Assembly: GCF_044360475.1 (NCBI RefSeq) | Contig: NZ_CP043494.1 | Location: 3,472,001-3,536,000 of the forward strand | From: Archangium minus | GTDB lineage: Bacteria; Myxococcota; Myxococcia; Myxococcales; Myxococcaceae | Reading direction: 5' to 3' | DNA length: 64,000 nt | Shown: positions 26,844-35,356 of the stretch, one piece after another | Layout: every line of letters starts with the position of its first letter | Numbering within the stretch: position 1 is the first letter of the stretch | Program-made: the position numbers and the translations under genes | The notes under the pieces: generated by a model | The model's database searches: none | Told to the model about the DNA's origin: nothing | The model's input: only the letters and a program-made list of their open reading frames with translations

Positions 26844-28000
26844 CGCACCTCGAGCAGTCGCACGCGCTTGTAGAGCCGGCGGTCGAGCGGCATCCGCATG
26901 TCCGTGAGCTTCATCTCGGCGTCGAATTCAACGCTGAGTGTGGGGACGGGCGGACTGATGGAGACGATGAGCTCGATCTGCCACAGGCTCACGAGCCGCG
27001 TGCGGCCCTGGAGGGCCTCGGGAGGAGGAACGGGAAGGCGCTGGGCGGCGGCACGAATGTCGGCGATCGCCTCGCGGTCCACCTGGGCGTCGTTGCTGGG
27101 GGTGACGAGCTCCACGTTGAGCAGTCGGCCCTCGGTGTCCTGCACCACGCGCACGGTGGCGCGGCGGGTGGCTCGGAATTGCTCCTTCATCTGCCGGCGC
27201 AGGGAGCGGCGGGCCTCGAGCGAAGGGTCTCCTCCAGGCGGCAGCCGGTCATTGGCCTCCGGAGTGTCCGTGTCGAGCGGTGAGCCCGTGTTGGCGTAGG
27301 CCGCGGCGCGATCCGACCAGACGCGCATCCACTCCTTCGAATTGCCGCGGGTCTGGTCGAGGAAGCCCTGGAGGCCCTTGGCGGAGACGGCGCGCTCGGC
27401 GTCCCAGTGCTTCAGCAGGGACTTGCCCAGGTCGGAGAAGTAGGGGTGCACCAGGCCGCGATCCACCTTCCCGCGGCGCACGCCCTCCATGACCATGTCC
27501 GCCACCTTCTCCTCCGGCGTGGAGGGGACGGGCACGCCCGCGTCCGGCACGTCGACGCCCTTGTCGGGGCTCCACGACAGTGAGGGGGAGGGGAGGAGCC
27601 GCGAAGGGCCCAGTCGGAGGCCCTCGGCACGGGGCGCGTCCGCGAGGGGCATGTCACCCGCGGTGGAGGTGGGGACCTCGGCGGGTGTGGGCGGCGAGGC
27701 GGGTGGAGGCCTCGTTTCGCCTCGCGCGGGTGGGGGGCTCTTCGGCGCCTGTGCGAGTTCAGGTGGCGGCGAGGCCCGGGGTGGCTTCGGGGGTGGGGCT
27801 TTCGGAGGCTCGGACTTCGGAGGCTCGGGTGGGGGCGCCACGTCCACCTCAACGAACTGGAGTGTGGCCTGGGCGGGTGCCGGAGCGGTCCCTTTTTCCT
27901 CAAGCGGGGTGTGCCGTGTCTCCATCCACAGCCACAGCCCGGCATGCAGCCCGAGGCTGAGGACGAGGAAGAGCAGCAGTCGGCGGGAGTCCGGCTTCAC
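26840..28000 (-). CDS. TonB-like energy transducer family protein
   Basis: 386 residues: a short cytosolic N-terminus, one transmembrane helix (LLLFLVLSLGLHAGLWLW), a long Pro-rich linker (PPPEPPKSEPPKAPPPKPP, 52-110), and a C-terminal domain with TVRVVQDTEGRLLNVELVTPSN and FDAEMKLTDMRMP resembling TonB_C. TonB proteins couple proton motive force to outer-membrane receptors. No exbB/exbD lies nearby. The gene is divergent from the NAD salvage operon, sharing a 104-bp promoter region that contains a palindrome. Confidence 0.78.
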   Translation of the reverse strand: MKPDSRRLLLFLVLSLGLHAGLWLWMETRHTPLEEKGTAPAPAQATLQFVEVDVAPPPEPPKSEPPKAPPPKPPRASPPPELAQAPKSPPPARGETRPPPASPPTPAEVPTSTAGDMPLADAPRAEGLRLGPSRLLPSPSLSWSPDKGVDVPDAGVPVPSTPEEKVADMVMEGVRRGKVDRGLVHPYFSDLGKSLLKHWDAERAVSAKGLQGFLDQTRGNSKEWMRVWSDRAAAYANTGSPLDTDTPEANDRLPPGGDPSLEARRSLRRQMKEQFRATRRATVRVVQDTEGRLLNVELVTPSNDAQVDREAIADIRAAAQRLPVPPPEALQGRTRLVSLWQIELIVSISPPVPTLSVEFDAEMKLTDMRMPLDRRLYKRVRLLEVR

Positions 28001-28047
28001 GGCGCCGATTCAAGCACCCTTCGCCTCTTTACCTGACTCCCATGTCA

Positions 28048-28070
28048 GAAAGAGTGTTGCCGACTCTTTC
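28048..28070. promoter_or_regulatory. Perfect palindrome before the NAD salvage operon (candidate NrtR operator)
   Basis: GAAAGAGT (28048-28055) and ACTCTTTC (28063-28070) form a perfect 8-bp inverted repeat with a 7-bp spacer. It lies 34 bp upstream of the pncB start and 48 bp from the divergent TonB-like start. The region is AT-richer than its surroundings. Since the operon encodes an NrtR-type regulator, this is a plausible autoregulatory operator; that link is inference. Confidence 0.5.
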
Positions 28071-28104
28071 TTCGCTCGTTAGATTGCTCGGCGGGAGGCA
28101 CACC

Positions 28105-29556
28105 ATGGGGAGTTCGCTGCTCGCGACGGACGGCTACAAGTTCAGCATGGCGGAGGCTGGCTGGCCGCTGCGCAGGGAGACGTTCTACTACTCACACCGC
28201 AAGGGCGGGCAGCAGGTCGTGCCGTTGGACCTCGAGTCCTACGTGCGGGGCCTGCTCCCGGAGCCGGCCGAGAGCGACTACGCCTACCTGGCTCGCAACA
28301 GCTACGAGATGGGCGCGGGCTTCAAGGCGGCCATCCAGCAGAAGCAGAAGCTGGTCATCCGGGCCCTGCCCAAGGGCACGCGCTTCTACGCGCGGGAGCC
28401 GGTGTTCTCGGTGACGGGACCCTCGGCGATGGTGTCGTGGTTGGAGCCGCTGCTCCTGCAACTCAACTTCCGCATCCAGATTGCCACGCAGGCGCTGGCG
28501 GACCGTGAGGCTTTGGCGAAGGCGCTCGCGGTGCTGTCGTGCGAGGAAGAGAAGCGCATCGCCCTGGAGACGCTGGACGCGGTGGGGGTGAAGCCGGTGC
28601 CCATCACCGTGGACGCCGAGGGCTACTACGCGCGGGTGATGGCGGTGGTGCGCGAGCTGGTGGAGGCGGTGAAGGACCCGAGCCGCATCTTCGAGGTGGG
28701 CCTGCGCGCGGCCACGTGCCTGGAGCAGCATGAAATCGCTCTGAGGGCCTGCAAGGACGCCGGCGTGATGCGCACCAGCAACGTGCTGCTGGCGCAGAAG
28801 CTGGGGATGATTCCGGTGGGCACCATGGGGCACGAGCACGTGCAGCGCTACGGCTCGGACGAGGCGGCCTTCCGCGCCATCCGCGAGCGGCGGCCGGAGC
28901 GCTCCAGCTACCTGCTGGACACCTATGACACGCTGAGCTCGGGCCTGCCGTCGGCCTTCCGGCTCGTCCACGAAGACCCTCACGCGGGGGACTCCATCCG
29001 CTTCGATTCGGGAGACAAGAAGAAGCAGTACACGCTGGCGGTGTCGCGGGCGAAGGAGGAGGGCATCAAGCCGGTGCTCATCCTGGAAGACGGACTGGAC
29101 GCGCAGGCCACGCGCGAGTTCGAGGCGCTGCGTCACCAGTACGGCTGGGAGCCCTCGAAGCAGTTCTACGGCTACGGCGGCTTCATCGTGGCGCGGACCA
29201 TGGTGTGTCCCTACACGAGGGATCGGGTGGCGGCGGTGTACAAGCTGGCGCGCACGGGCCACCAGCCGACGATGAAGTTCGGCAACGAGCTGGCCGAGGG
29301 CAAGCAGAGCATCCCGGGCGTGCCGGTGGTGTTCCGGCGCCGGAGTGGCTCGGGGCCCATCGGGCTCATCGGGCAGGAGGGCGAGCCGGTGCCCGAAGGC
29401 TATGAGCTGCTCTCCGGCGCCACGCCCGAGGCCGCCGCTGCCATTCCCGCGCCCGCTACCGGGGAGCTCCGTGTCGCGTACACGCCGGCCACGCAGGCCC
29501 TGGTGGACGAGCTGCGCCACCGGCACTTCCCAAAGAGCGCCGCGCACCATTCTTGA
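28105..29556 (+). CDS. pncB: Nicotinate phosphoribosyltransferase
   Basis: A 483-residue enzyme that joins nicotinate and PRPP to nicotinate mononucleotide in NAD salvage. The N-terminus LLATDGYKFSMAEAGWP is typical, and RTSNVLLAQKLGMIPVGTMGHEH, IRFDSGD and GYGGFIV are family motifs around the phosphoribosyl site. ATG 28105 has GGGAGG seven bases before it; the frame is open to 28042. It is first of three genes with the nicotinamidase-like and Nudix regulator genes. Confidence 0.92.
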   Translation: MGSSLLATDGYKFSMAEAGWPLRRETFYYSHRKGGQQVVPLDLESYVRGLLPEPAESDYAYLARNSYEMGAGFKAAIQQKQKLVIRALPKGTRFYAREPVFSVTGPSAMVSWLEPLLLQLNFRIQIATQALADREALAKALAVLSCEEEKRIALETLDAVGVKPVPITVDAEGYYARVMAVVRELVEAVKDPSRIFEVGLRAATCLEQHEIALRACKDAGVMRTSNVLLAQKLGMIPVGTMGHEHVQRYGSDEAAFRAIRERRPERSSYLLDTYDTLSSGLPSAFRLVHEDPHAGDSIRFDSGDKKKQYTLAVSRAKEEGIKPVLILEDGLDAQATREFEALRHQYGWEPSKQFYGYGGFIVARTMVCPYTRDRVAAVYKLARTGHQPTMKFGNELAEGKQSIPGVPVVFRRRSGSGPIGLIGQEGEPVPEGYELLSGATPEAAAAIPAPATGELRVAYTPATQALVDELRHRHFPKSAAHHS

Positions 29557-29574
29557 AGTCCCCTGGAGGACGCC

Positions 29575-30546
29575 ATGCCGTTGCCCCTTCCCGAATTCCA
29601 TGACGACAAGCGCGTGGGTTCGCTGTTCCTGGAGCGAGCCGCGCAGGTGACCGAGGAGGCCCGACGCTTCGCGGTGACGCACAAGGTGAAGCCGGCGCGA
29701 GAGGATCGCGTGCGCATCGCCGCCTTCGGTATCGACGTGCAGGTGGCGTTCTGCCAGCCCGAGGCGAGCCTCTTCGTCCCGGGCGCGGTGGAGGACACGC
29801 AGCGCACGCTGCGCTGGCTGTACGCGCACCTGGACCGCATCACCGGGCTGGTGTTCTCGCTGGACACGCACCGCGTCTTCCAGATCTTCCACCCGGCGTG
29901 GTGGCAGGACGCGGAGGGCCGGCCGCCGGCGCCGATGACGCCCATCCTGGCGGCGGACATTCGCGCGGGGAAGTGGCGGGCCACGCGCCACCCCGAGGAG
30001 AGCCTGGCCTACTGCGAGCGCCTGGAGGCCACGGGGAAGTACGTGCTGACGGTGTGGCCGTACCACGCATTGCTCGGAGGGCTGAGCCACGCACTGCTGC
30101 CGTCGGTGATGGAAGCGAGCCTCTTCCACTCGGTGGCTCGCGACACGCAGACGCGCTTCGAGCAGAAGGGCGAGGAGCCGCTGACGGAGAACTACTCGGT
30201 GCTGGCGCCCGAGGTGACGGAGGTGTCGGGGCGCAAGGTGGGCGAGTTCAACCAGGACCTCTTCGACCATCTGCTCACGTTCGATCGGGTGTACGTCTTC
30301 GGGCAGGCGAAGTCGCACTGCGTGCTGTCGACGCTGCTGGACCTGAAGCAGCACATCGAGGCGACGGATCGCTCGAAGATGGGGCGCATCCACATCCTCG
30401 AGGACGCGATGAGCCCGGTGCCGGCGCCGCCGTTGGACCCGTTGCCGCCGGGGCTGGACTTCCCGCGCGTTGCCAACGAGGCGATGCGGACGTTCCGGGA
30501 GGCGGGGATGAAGGTGGTGCGGACCACCGACCCGTTGGACATGTGA
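29575..30546 (+). CDS. Nicotinamidase-like cysteine hydrolase
   Basis: A 323-residue isochorismatase/nicotinamidase-fold protein. The candidate catalytic Asp54 lies in FGIDVQVAFC and the nucleophile Cys249 in FGQAKSHCVLST; VWPYHALLGG is the typical nicotinamidase-related segment and SLDTH matches the metal-site region. The family hydrolyses nicotinamide to nicotinate, which would feed pncB 18 bp upstream. It is longer than PncA (about 210), with a 40-residue N-terminal extension. It has GGAGG before its ATG, and its stop overlaps the regulator start by GTGA. Confidence 0.85.
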   Translation: MPLPLPEFHDDKRVGSLFLERAAQVTEEARRFAVTHKVKPAREDRVRIAAFGIDVQVAFCQPEASLFVPGAVEDTQRTLRWLYAHLDRITGLVFSLDTHRVFQIFHPAWWQDAEGRPPAPMTPILAADIRAGKWRATRHPEESLAYCERLEATGKYVLTVWPYHALLGGLSHALLPSVMEASLFHSVARDTQTRFEQKGEEPLTENYSVLAPEVTEVSGRKVGEFNQDLFDHLLTFDRVYVFGQAKSHCVLSTLLDLKQHIEATDRSKMGRIHILEDAMSPVPAPPLDPLPPGLDFPRVANEAMRTFREAGMKVVRTTDPLDM

Positions 30547-31277
30547 GATCTCCGGAAGTGCTCCAGGCCCGCAGGGCGCTGGGGGCGTACGCGCGCCCGG
30601 CGGTGGCGGTGGACCTGGTCATCCTGACGTTGGTGGACTGCGCGTTGAACGTGCTGCTGGTGCGCCGGGGCGAGCCTCCCTTCGAGGGGAAGCTGGCGCT
30701 GCCGGGTGGTTTCCTGCGGGTGGGCGATGGGGTGGAGGACCAGGGCGAGGACCTGGACGTAGCGGCGGCACGCGAGCTGGAGGAGGAGACGGGGCTGGGG
30801 GCGGCGGACGTGTTGCTGGAGCAGTTCGCCACGTTCGGCAGGCCGGGGAGGGATCCCCGTATGCGGGTGCTCTCGGTGGCGTACTACGCGCTGGTGAGGC
30901 CGGAGCTGGCGCAGCGGGTGCGAGCGGGCGGAGACGCGGCGGCGACGTGCTGGGAGCCGGTAGCGGGGCTGAGCGCGGGTGCGCTGGCCTTCGACCACGA
31001 GGACATCCTCCGGGTGGCGTTGGAGCGGATGCGGGAGAAGCTGGACACGTCGGCGCTGGCGTTCTCGCTGGTGCCGGAGACCTTCACCATTCCGGAGCTG
31101 CGCACGGTGTTCTCCGCGGTGAAGGGCGAGCCGCAGGATCCAGGCAACTTCCGTCGCAAGGTGGCGCGGCTCATCGAGGATGGGGTGCTGGAGAAGGCGC
31201 CGGGAGTGCGGCGGACGGCCTCGAAGCCCGCCGCGCTCTACCGGTTCCGTCCCCCCTCCGCGCGCTCCGTCAGTTGA
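30543..31277 (+). CDS. nrtR: NrtR-type Nudix-domain transcriptional regulator of NAD metabolism
   Basis: 244 residues from GTG 30543, overlapping the hydrolase stop (GTGA). The N-terminal Nudix domain (20-160) has an intact core RELEEETGL (77-85), with a longer-than-usual spacer from GGFL at 55. The C-terminal 70 residues form a winged helix (FTIPELRTVFSAV, NFRRKVARLIEDGVLEK). NrtR proteins use the Nudix pocket to sense ADP-ribose-type metabolites and repress NAD salvage genes. Being at the 3' end of pncB and a nicotinamidase supports this role. Catalytic activity may persist because the Nudix box is complete. The 3' end overlaps the convergent DUF6484 gene by 8 bp. Confidence 0.88.
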   Translation: MRSPEVLQARRALGAYARPAVAVDLVILTLVDCALNVLLVRRGEPPFEGKLALPGGFLRVGDGVEDQGEDLDVAAARELEEETGLGAADVLLEQFATFGRPGRDPRMRVLSVAYYALVRPELAQRVRAGGDAAATCWEPVAGLSAGALAFDHEDILRVALERMREKLDTSALAFSLVPETFTIPELRTVFSAVKGEPQDPGNFRRKVARLIEDGVLEKAPGVRRTASKPAALYRFRPPSARSVS

Positions 31278-31803
31278 TCTGCACCGAGCCACCCTTGATG
31301 CGCTGGGTGCCTGACGCGTGGGACTCGACGTAGGTCCCCTTGATGACGACCTTGCCGTTGCGGCGCAGGGTGATGCTGGCCTGGCCGCACTGGAGGACGA
31401 TCTCGTCCTTGCCCTCGATGACGACCCGCTTGCCGTCCACGTGGGCTTCGAGCGGCTGCTGGGCCACCGGAGCGGGCAGCGAGGCTTCCAGCACCGCGTC
31501 CGTCAGCGGCGTGGGGCTCTGTACCTGCTCCATGCCCACCACGAGCGGCAGGCGCGGGTCCCCGTTCTCGAAGAGCAGCACCGCTTTCCGGCGCGTCGCG
31601 ATGGCGTCCTTCAGCTCCGCCGGCTCGAGCGTGATGGTTCTCCGCGCCACCAGCGGGCCCGCGCGGTTGCCGTCGTAGTCCACCAGGAAGTGGCCGTCGG
31701 CATCGCTGCCGATGAGCCAGCCCAACCGGGTCCCCCAGATGGGCTCCTGCTGCTCCGCGGACTCCGGGTTCCTCGCCGCCGATGGATTCGTGGGTGACGT
31801 CAT
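31270..31803 (-). CDS. DUF6484 protein associated with VgrG (type VI secretion)
   Basis: A 177-residue protein 17 bp downstream of vgrG on the same strand. The N-terminal half (IWGTRLGWLIGSDADGHFLVDYDGNRAGPL) resembles DUF6484, a small domain found next to VgrG genes. The C-terminal 45 residues (IVLQCGQASITLRRNGKVVIKG) match the last 45 residues of the VgrG in layout and many identities. It may cap or extend the VgrG spike or link an effector. No toxic domain is visible. Confidence 0.75.
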   Translation of the reverse strand: MTSPTNPSAARNPESAEQQEPIWGTRLGWLIGSDADGHFLVDYDGNRAGPLVARRTITLEPAELKDAIATRRKAVLLFENGDPRLPLVVGMEQVQSPTPLTDAVLEASLPAPVAQQPLEAHVDGKRVVIEGKDEIVLQCGQASITLRRNGKVVIKGTYVESHASGTQRIKGGSVQIN

Positions 31804-31820
31804 GGTCTTCCGGCTCCCTG

Positions 31821-34085
31821 CTAGTTCTCGGAGATCTTCGAGCCCTTGATGACGACGTCACCGCTGGCGGTGACCTCGATCTTCGCGCCCTTGATGACCA
31901 CGTCGCCGTTCTTCTTCACCTGCAACGTCGCCGAGCCCACCTTCAGGGTGAACTGATCCTGCGCCACCAGGGAGATCTCCTTGGCGGACAGCGTGTAGCT
32001 GTCCTTGACGGCGTGGTTGTGTTTGCCGCCCACGCTCACCAGCAGATCCTTCTCCACCTTCAGGGTGCGGTTCTTGTCGACCTGCTCGGAGAGATCTCCA
32101 CCGACCTGCAGCGTGCGCGAGCCCTTGACCGTCTCGGACTTCTTCGCGCCCACCACCTCCACCTTGGCACCGCCCACCTGCTCGGACTTGAGGCCGCCCA
32201 CCAACTGGTTGAGCGCTCCGCCCACCGTGACGGCGTAGGCGCCGCCGACGTTCAGCATCTTCCCCAGGCCCACCGTCTCCGCGGAGGCCATCGCCACCGT
32301 CACGCTCTGGTTGCCACTCACGGAGATGGACTGGTCTCCCACCACGGACTCGGTGTGGTTGCCCGTCACCGTCGTCGAGCGATCCTTGACGACCTCGAGG
32401 GTCTGGTTGCCGCCGATGACGGTGTCGTCGTTCTTCTTCACCTCGAGCGACTGGTTGCCCTCGATGGTGCGGCTGCGGTCCTTCTTGACGAGCAGTGTCT
32501 CGTTGCCGCCCACCATCTGCGTCTTGTCGTTCTCGACGACGATGTTGAAGTCCTTCTGAGCGTGAAGGTAGATCTCCTCCTCGCCCGCCGCGTCCTCGAT
32601 GCGCAGCTCGTTGAAGCCGTTGCCGCCGGGGCTGGAGCTGGAGCGCAGGGTGCTCTGCGTCTTGTTGTCGGGCAGCGAGATGGAGGTCGGGTTCTGCCCG
32701 TTGTAGACGCTGCCGGTGACGATGGGCCGGTCCGGGTCGCCCTCGAGGAACTCCACCACCACTTCATGGCCGATGCGGGGCAGGTACAGCGCGCCCCAGC
32801 CCGGTCCCGCCCAAGCCTGGCTCACGCGGATCCAGCACGAGCTCTTGTCGTTGTTCTTGCCCTCGCGGTCCCAGTGGAACTGGACCTTGATGCGGCCGTG
32901 CTCGTCGGTGTGAATCTCCTCGCCCGAGGGACCCACGACGATGGCCGTCTGGGCGCCCGCGATGGTCGGACGGGGCGTGGCGCGTGGCGGGCGGTAGGGC
33001 ACCGACGCGGGGATGCACACGAACTCGTTGCGGTAGCCCTCCTGCTTCTCATACGCCGCCTGCCCGTGGGTGAGCACCTCCGGCTGGCTGCCCGAGTGCC
33101 TCACGGAGATGAGCAGGTAGCTGCTGTTGAGCGCGGCCATCGGGTGGTCGGCCAGCTCGAAGGTGTGGCCCGCCAGCAGGCGCCGGCAGTTGCTGGCACC
33201 CGTCACCATCTTCGTGCGCGCGCGCAGCTCCTCCATGCGCACCTTGGCGAGCGCCTTGCCCACGCCGGCATCCTCGTAGCGGGCCGGGTAGTCGTAGATC
33301 TCCAGCGCGGCCTCACCGTCGTCGGCTGCGTTGTCGGTGGTGAGGTCCAGCGCGGGCCGGGTGAAGTCGAAGTCGCGCAGGGTGACGGCGCCGGGCTGAA
33401 TCTCCAGCCGCGCGGCGAACTCGTGAATGGACTCCTGCTCCGCCACCATCTTGCTGCGCTCGCGGAAGAGGAGCTTCGCCTCGCCGGCCATGGCCGAGCA
33501 CGTGAGCGAGGCGTCGTTGAGCACCATCTTGTGCCCGTCCTCGGTGTGCTCGAAGGAGTAGAAGATGCCCTCCTCCTCGAGCAGCCGGGACACGAAGTCG
33601 AGGTCGGACTCGCGGTACTGCACGCAGTAGTCGCGCTTGGCGTAGGAGCCATTGAGCTTCAGCTCGTGCTCCACCATGCCCTCATTGAGGACCTTGTGGA
33701 CGATGTCCGGGACGGTCATCTCCTGGAAGATGCGGCTCTTCCGGGTGTGCCGGAGCGTCCACAGGCGGGGCACCACCGTGACGCGGTAGCGCTGGCGCTC
33801 CGGTCCTCGGTTGGCGTCCCAGCGCACCACGCGAGACGCGATGCCGTTGAAGAAGCGCGCCGTCCCATCACCGAGCTGCACCATCAGCAGCGCGTTCTGG
33901 CCCAGCAGCGCCTTCTCGTCCACGTCCACGTCCGGAGGCGCCGCCAGGGTGACCTCGACGGAGTACGGTTGAGAGACCGTCTCGTCGGCCTCGAAGCCCA
34001 CGACGGCCAGCTCGCCCATGGCGTGGGGGCCGATCTGGAACTCGAACTCGGGCTGATTGGCCTGGAGCGCAGCGGTCGCGATCAC
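31821..34085 (-). CDS. vgrG: Type VI secretion tip protein VgrG
   Basis: 754 residues from GTG 34085, which has AAAGGGGGG upstream (ATG 34142 is an in-frame alternative). Gp27-like N-terminal domain includes ESDLDFVSRLLEEEGIFYSF; the gp5-like OB region has GRIKVQFHWDREG and SCWIRVSQAWAGPGWG, with IGHEVVVEFLEGDPDRPI. The long C-terminal part is a repeated VGGNxxxxVKKDRSxTI beta-prism typical of gp5/VgrG needles. VgrG trimers puncture target cells and carry effectors. Only the DUF6484 partner accompanies it; no other tss genes are present, so it is an orphan vgrG module. Confidence 0.95.
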   Translation of the reverse strand: MIATAALQANQPEFEFQIGPHAMGELAVVGFEADETVSQPYSVEVTLAAPPDVDVDEKALLGQNALLMVQLGDGTARFFNGIASRVVRWDANRGPERQRYRVTVVPRLWTLRHTRKSRIFQEMTVPDIVHKVLNEGMVEHELKLNGSYAKRDYCVQYRESDLDFVSRLLEEEGIFYSFEHTEDGHKMVLNDASLTCSAMAGEAKLLFRERSKMVAEQESIHEFAARLEIQPGAVTLRDFDFTRPALDLTTDNAADDGEAALEIYDYPARYEDAGVGKALAKVRMEELRARTKMVTGASNCRRLLAGHTFELADHPMAALNSSYLLISVRHSGSQPEVLTHGQAAYEKQEGYRNEFVCIPASVPYRPPRATPRPTIAGAQTAIVVGPSGEEIHTDEHGRIKVQFHWDREGKNNDKSSCWIRVSQAWAGPGWGALYLPRIGHEVVVEFLEGDPDRPIVTGSVYNGQNPTSISLPDNKTQSTLRSSSSPGGNGFNELRIEDAAGEEEIYLHAQKDFNIVVENDKTQMVGGNETLLVKKDRSRTIEGNQSLEVKKNDDTVIGGNQTLEVVKDRSTTVTGNHTESVVGDQSISVSGNQSVTVAMASAETVGLGKMLNVGGAYAVTVGGALNQLVGGLKSEQVGGAKVEVVGAKKSETVKGSRTLQVGGDLSEQVDKNRTLKVEKDLLVSVGGKHNHAVKDSYTLSAKEISLVAQDQFTLKVGSATLQVKKNGDVVIKGAKIEVTASGDVVIKGSKISEN

Positions 34086-34288
34086 GGAGTCCCCCCTTTG
34101 GGTAACTTGAATCCCAGGAGTGTATCCTGTCTCCGACCCCATTCGCAGTGCTTCTTCGCAGTGCTTCTTCTCGGGAGATGAATCGGCAGCTGTACGCCGG
34201 GTCCGTACAAGCCCCGCTGGGAAAGACCCGAGAGGCACGAAATCTTCGCGTCCAGGCAAGCGAGCGGAGCGCCGGTCTCCGCAGGCGC

Positions 34289-35356
34289 TCAAAGGCGGAA
34301 CTCGGTGAAGGGCTCGCGGCAGGCGGGCCCCGACGCCACCCACAGGGTGCGGCGCGCCGGTGCCATCACCACCGTGGCCTTCGTCTCCCGCGGCATGGCC
34401 CCGGCCGAGGGGGGCGTGTCGTGCAGGCAGATGCAACCCTCGGGGGTGCCGTGGTCCGCGAGCATCCGCATCACCGATTCGGGCGTGTGCTTGCCGTGCC
34501 CGGCGTCCACCAGCTCCGCGATGCGCTCCTTGCGCTTGAAGGTGCAGGGCACGAACTGGTGGGTGACGTCCTGCTCGCGGAAGCGCTCGGACTGGTAGTG
34601 GTTCGCATGGACGATGACCCCGCGCTCCGGCTGGAGCAGGACGTGGTCGTCGTATGTGCTCTCGATGCCCACCACGCGTCCGTGCGCGTCTGCGAGGTGG
34701 TAGTAGCCGAAGCCCCGCGCCGCTGTGACGAGCACCTCCAGGGCGGCCGAGAGGCTCGGCTGACGCATTGCCTTGGGGACGTACACGCTCAATGGCACCA
34801 GCGAAGGGCAGGGCCTGGGCGCCACGAGGGTGAGGTTGGCGCAGTTGCCCACCCCATCGCTGTTCAGGTGGTAGTACGGCGAGCCGTCCAGGCACAGCGA
34901 GAGCTGCTCGCGTCCGTCCGCGTGGCGGATGCGGAGCAGGTCCATCCGGGCCTGGGGGTTCCAGTCGATCGTCTGCCCGAGGATCGCCTGGCCGTCTGCG
35001 GTGGCTTCGCCGGTGAGGGCCAGCGAGGTGCACATGCTGCCAAGCTGCGCGTAATGGATGGCCAGCTCCAACATGCACTGGAGCGCGAAGGCCTCCTCAT
35101 AGGGGAGCCCGGCGCCCTCGGCCTGTCCCCGGATGAGCTCGAGCGCCTCTGGCGCGAAGGCGCGGACGTTGGCCTCCAGCTTCAGCGCCGTGCGCACCGC
35201 GTCCTCCCGTGAGGCGCTCAAGGGGCTCGCGGACAAGGCGAGGAAGAGGTTCTCGACCGAGGCGCGCAGGCTCTCGCGACACGCCTCTCCCCATTGCTGG
35301 CCGATCTGGCGCGGCGTCCCATGGCACTCGGTGACCCGAAGGGTGTGTGTCGTCAT
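34289..35356 (-). CDS. C45-family peptidase / acyl-CoA:6-APA acyltransferase-like
   Basis: A 355-residue Ntn-hydrolase-fold protein of the C45 type: the nucleophile Cys lies in GSMCTSLALTGEAT, followed by GQTIDWNPQ, with CANLTLV and GIESTYDD in the expected order. N-terminal GTPRQIGQQWGEAC is also characteristic. Family members cleave or transfer acyl groups on amide bonds. Autoprocessing at the Gly-Ser-Met/Cys junction is expected by family analogy. Its start overlaps the stop of the AraC regulator (ATGA), so that regulator probably controls it. Confidence 0.85.
   Translation of the reverse strand: MTTHTLRVTECHGTPRQIGQQWGEACRESLRASVENLFLALSASPLSASREDAVRTALKLEANVRAFAPEALELIRGQAEGAGLPYEEAFALQCMLELAIHYAQLGSMCTSLALTGEATADGQAILGQTIDWNPQARMDLLRIRHADGREQLSLCLDGSPYYHLNSDGVGNCANLTLVAPRPCPSLVPLSVYVPKAMRQPSLSAALEVLVTAARGFGYYHLADAHGRVVGIESTYDDHVLLQPERGVIVHANHYQSERFREQDVTHQFVPCTFKRKERIAELVDAGHGKHTPESVMRMLADHGTPEGCICLHDTPPSAGAMPRETKATVVMAPARRTLWVASGPACREPFTEFRL

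Noticed and set aside
28192..30393. 733-codon minus-strand frame under the NAD operon
   Set aside because: Shadow; the plus-strand genes have ribosome sites and recognised families.
31782..34181. 799-codon plus-strand frame opposite vgrG
   Set aside because: Antisense to the beta-prism repeats, no domain recognised.
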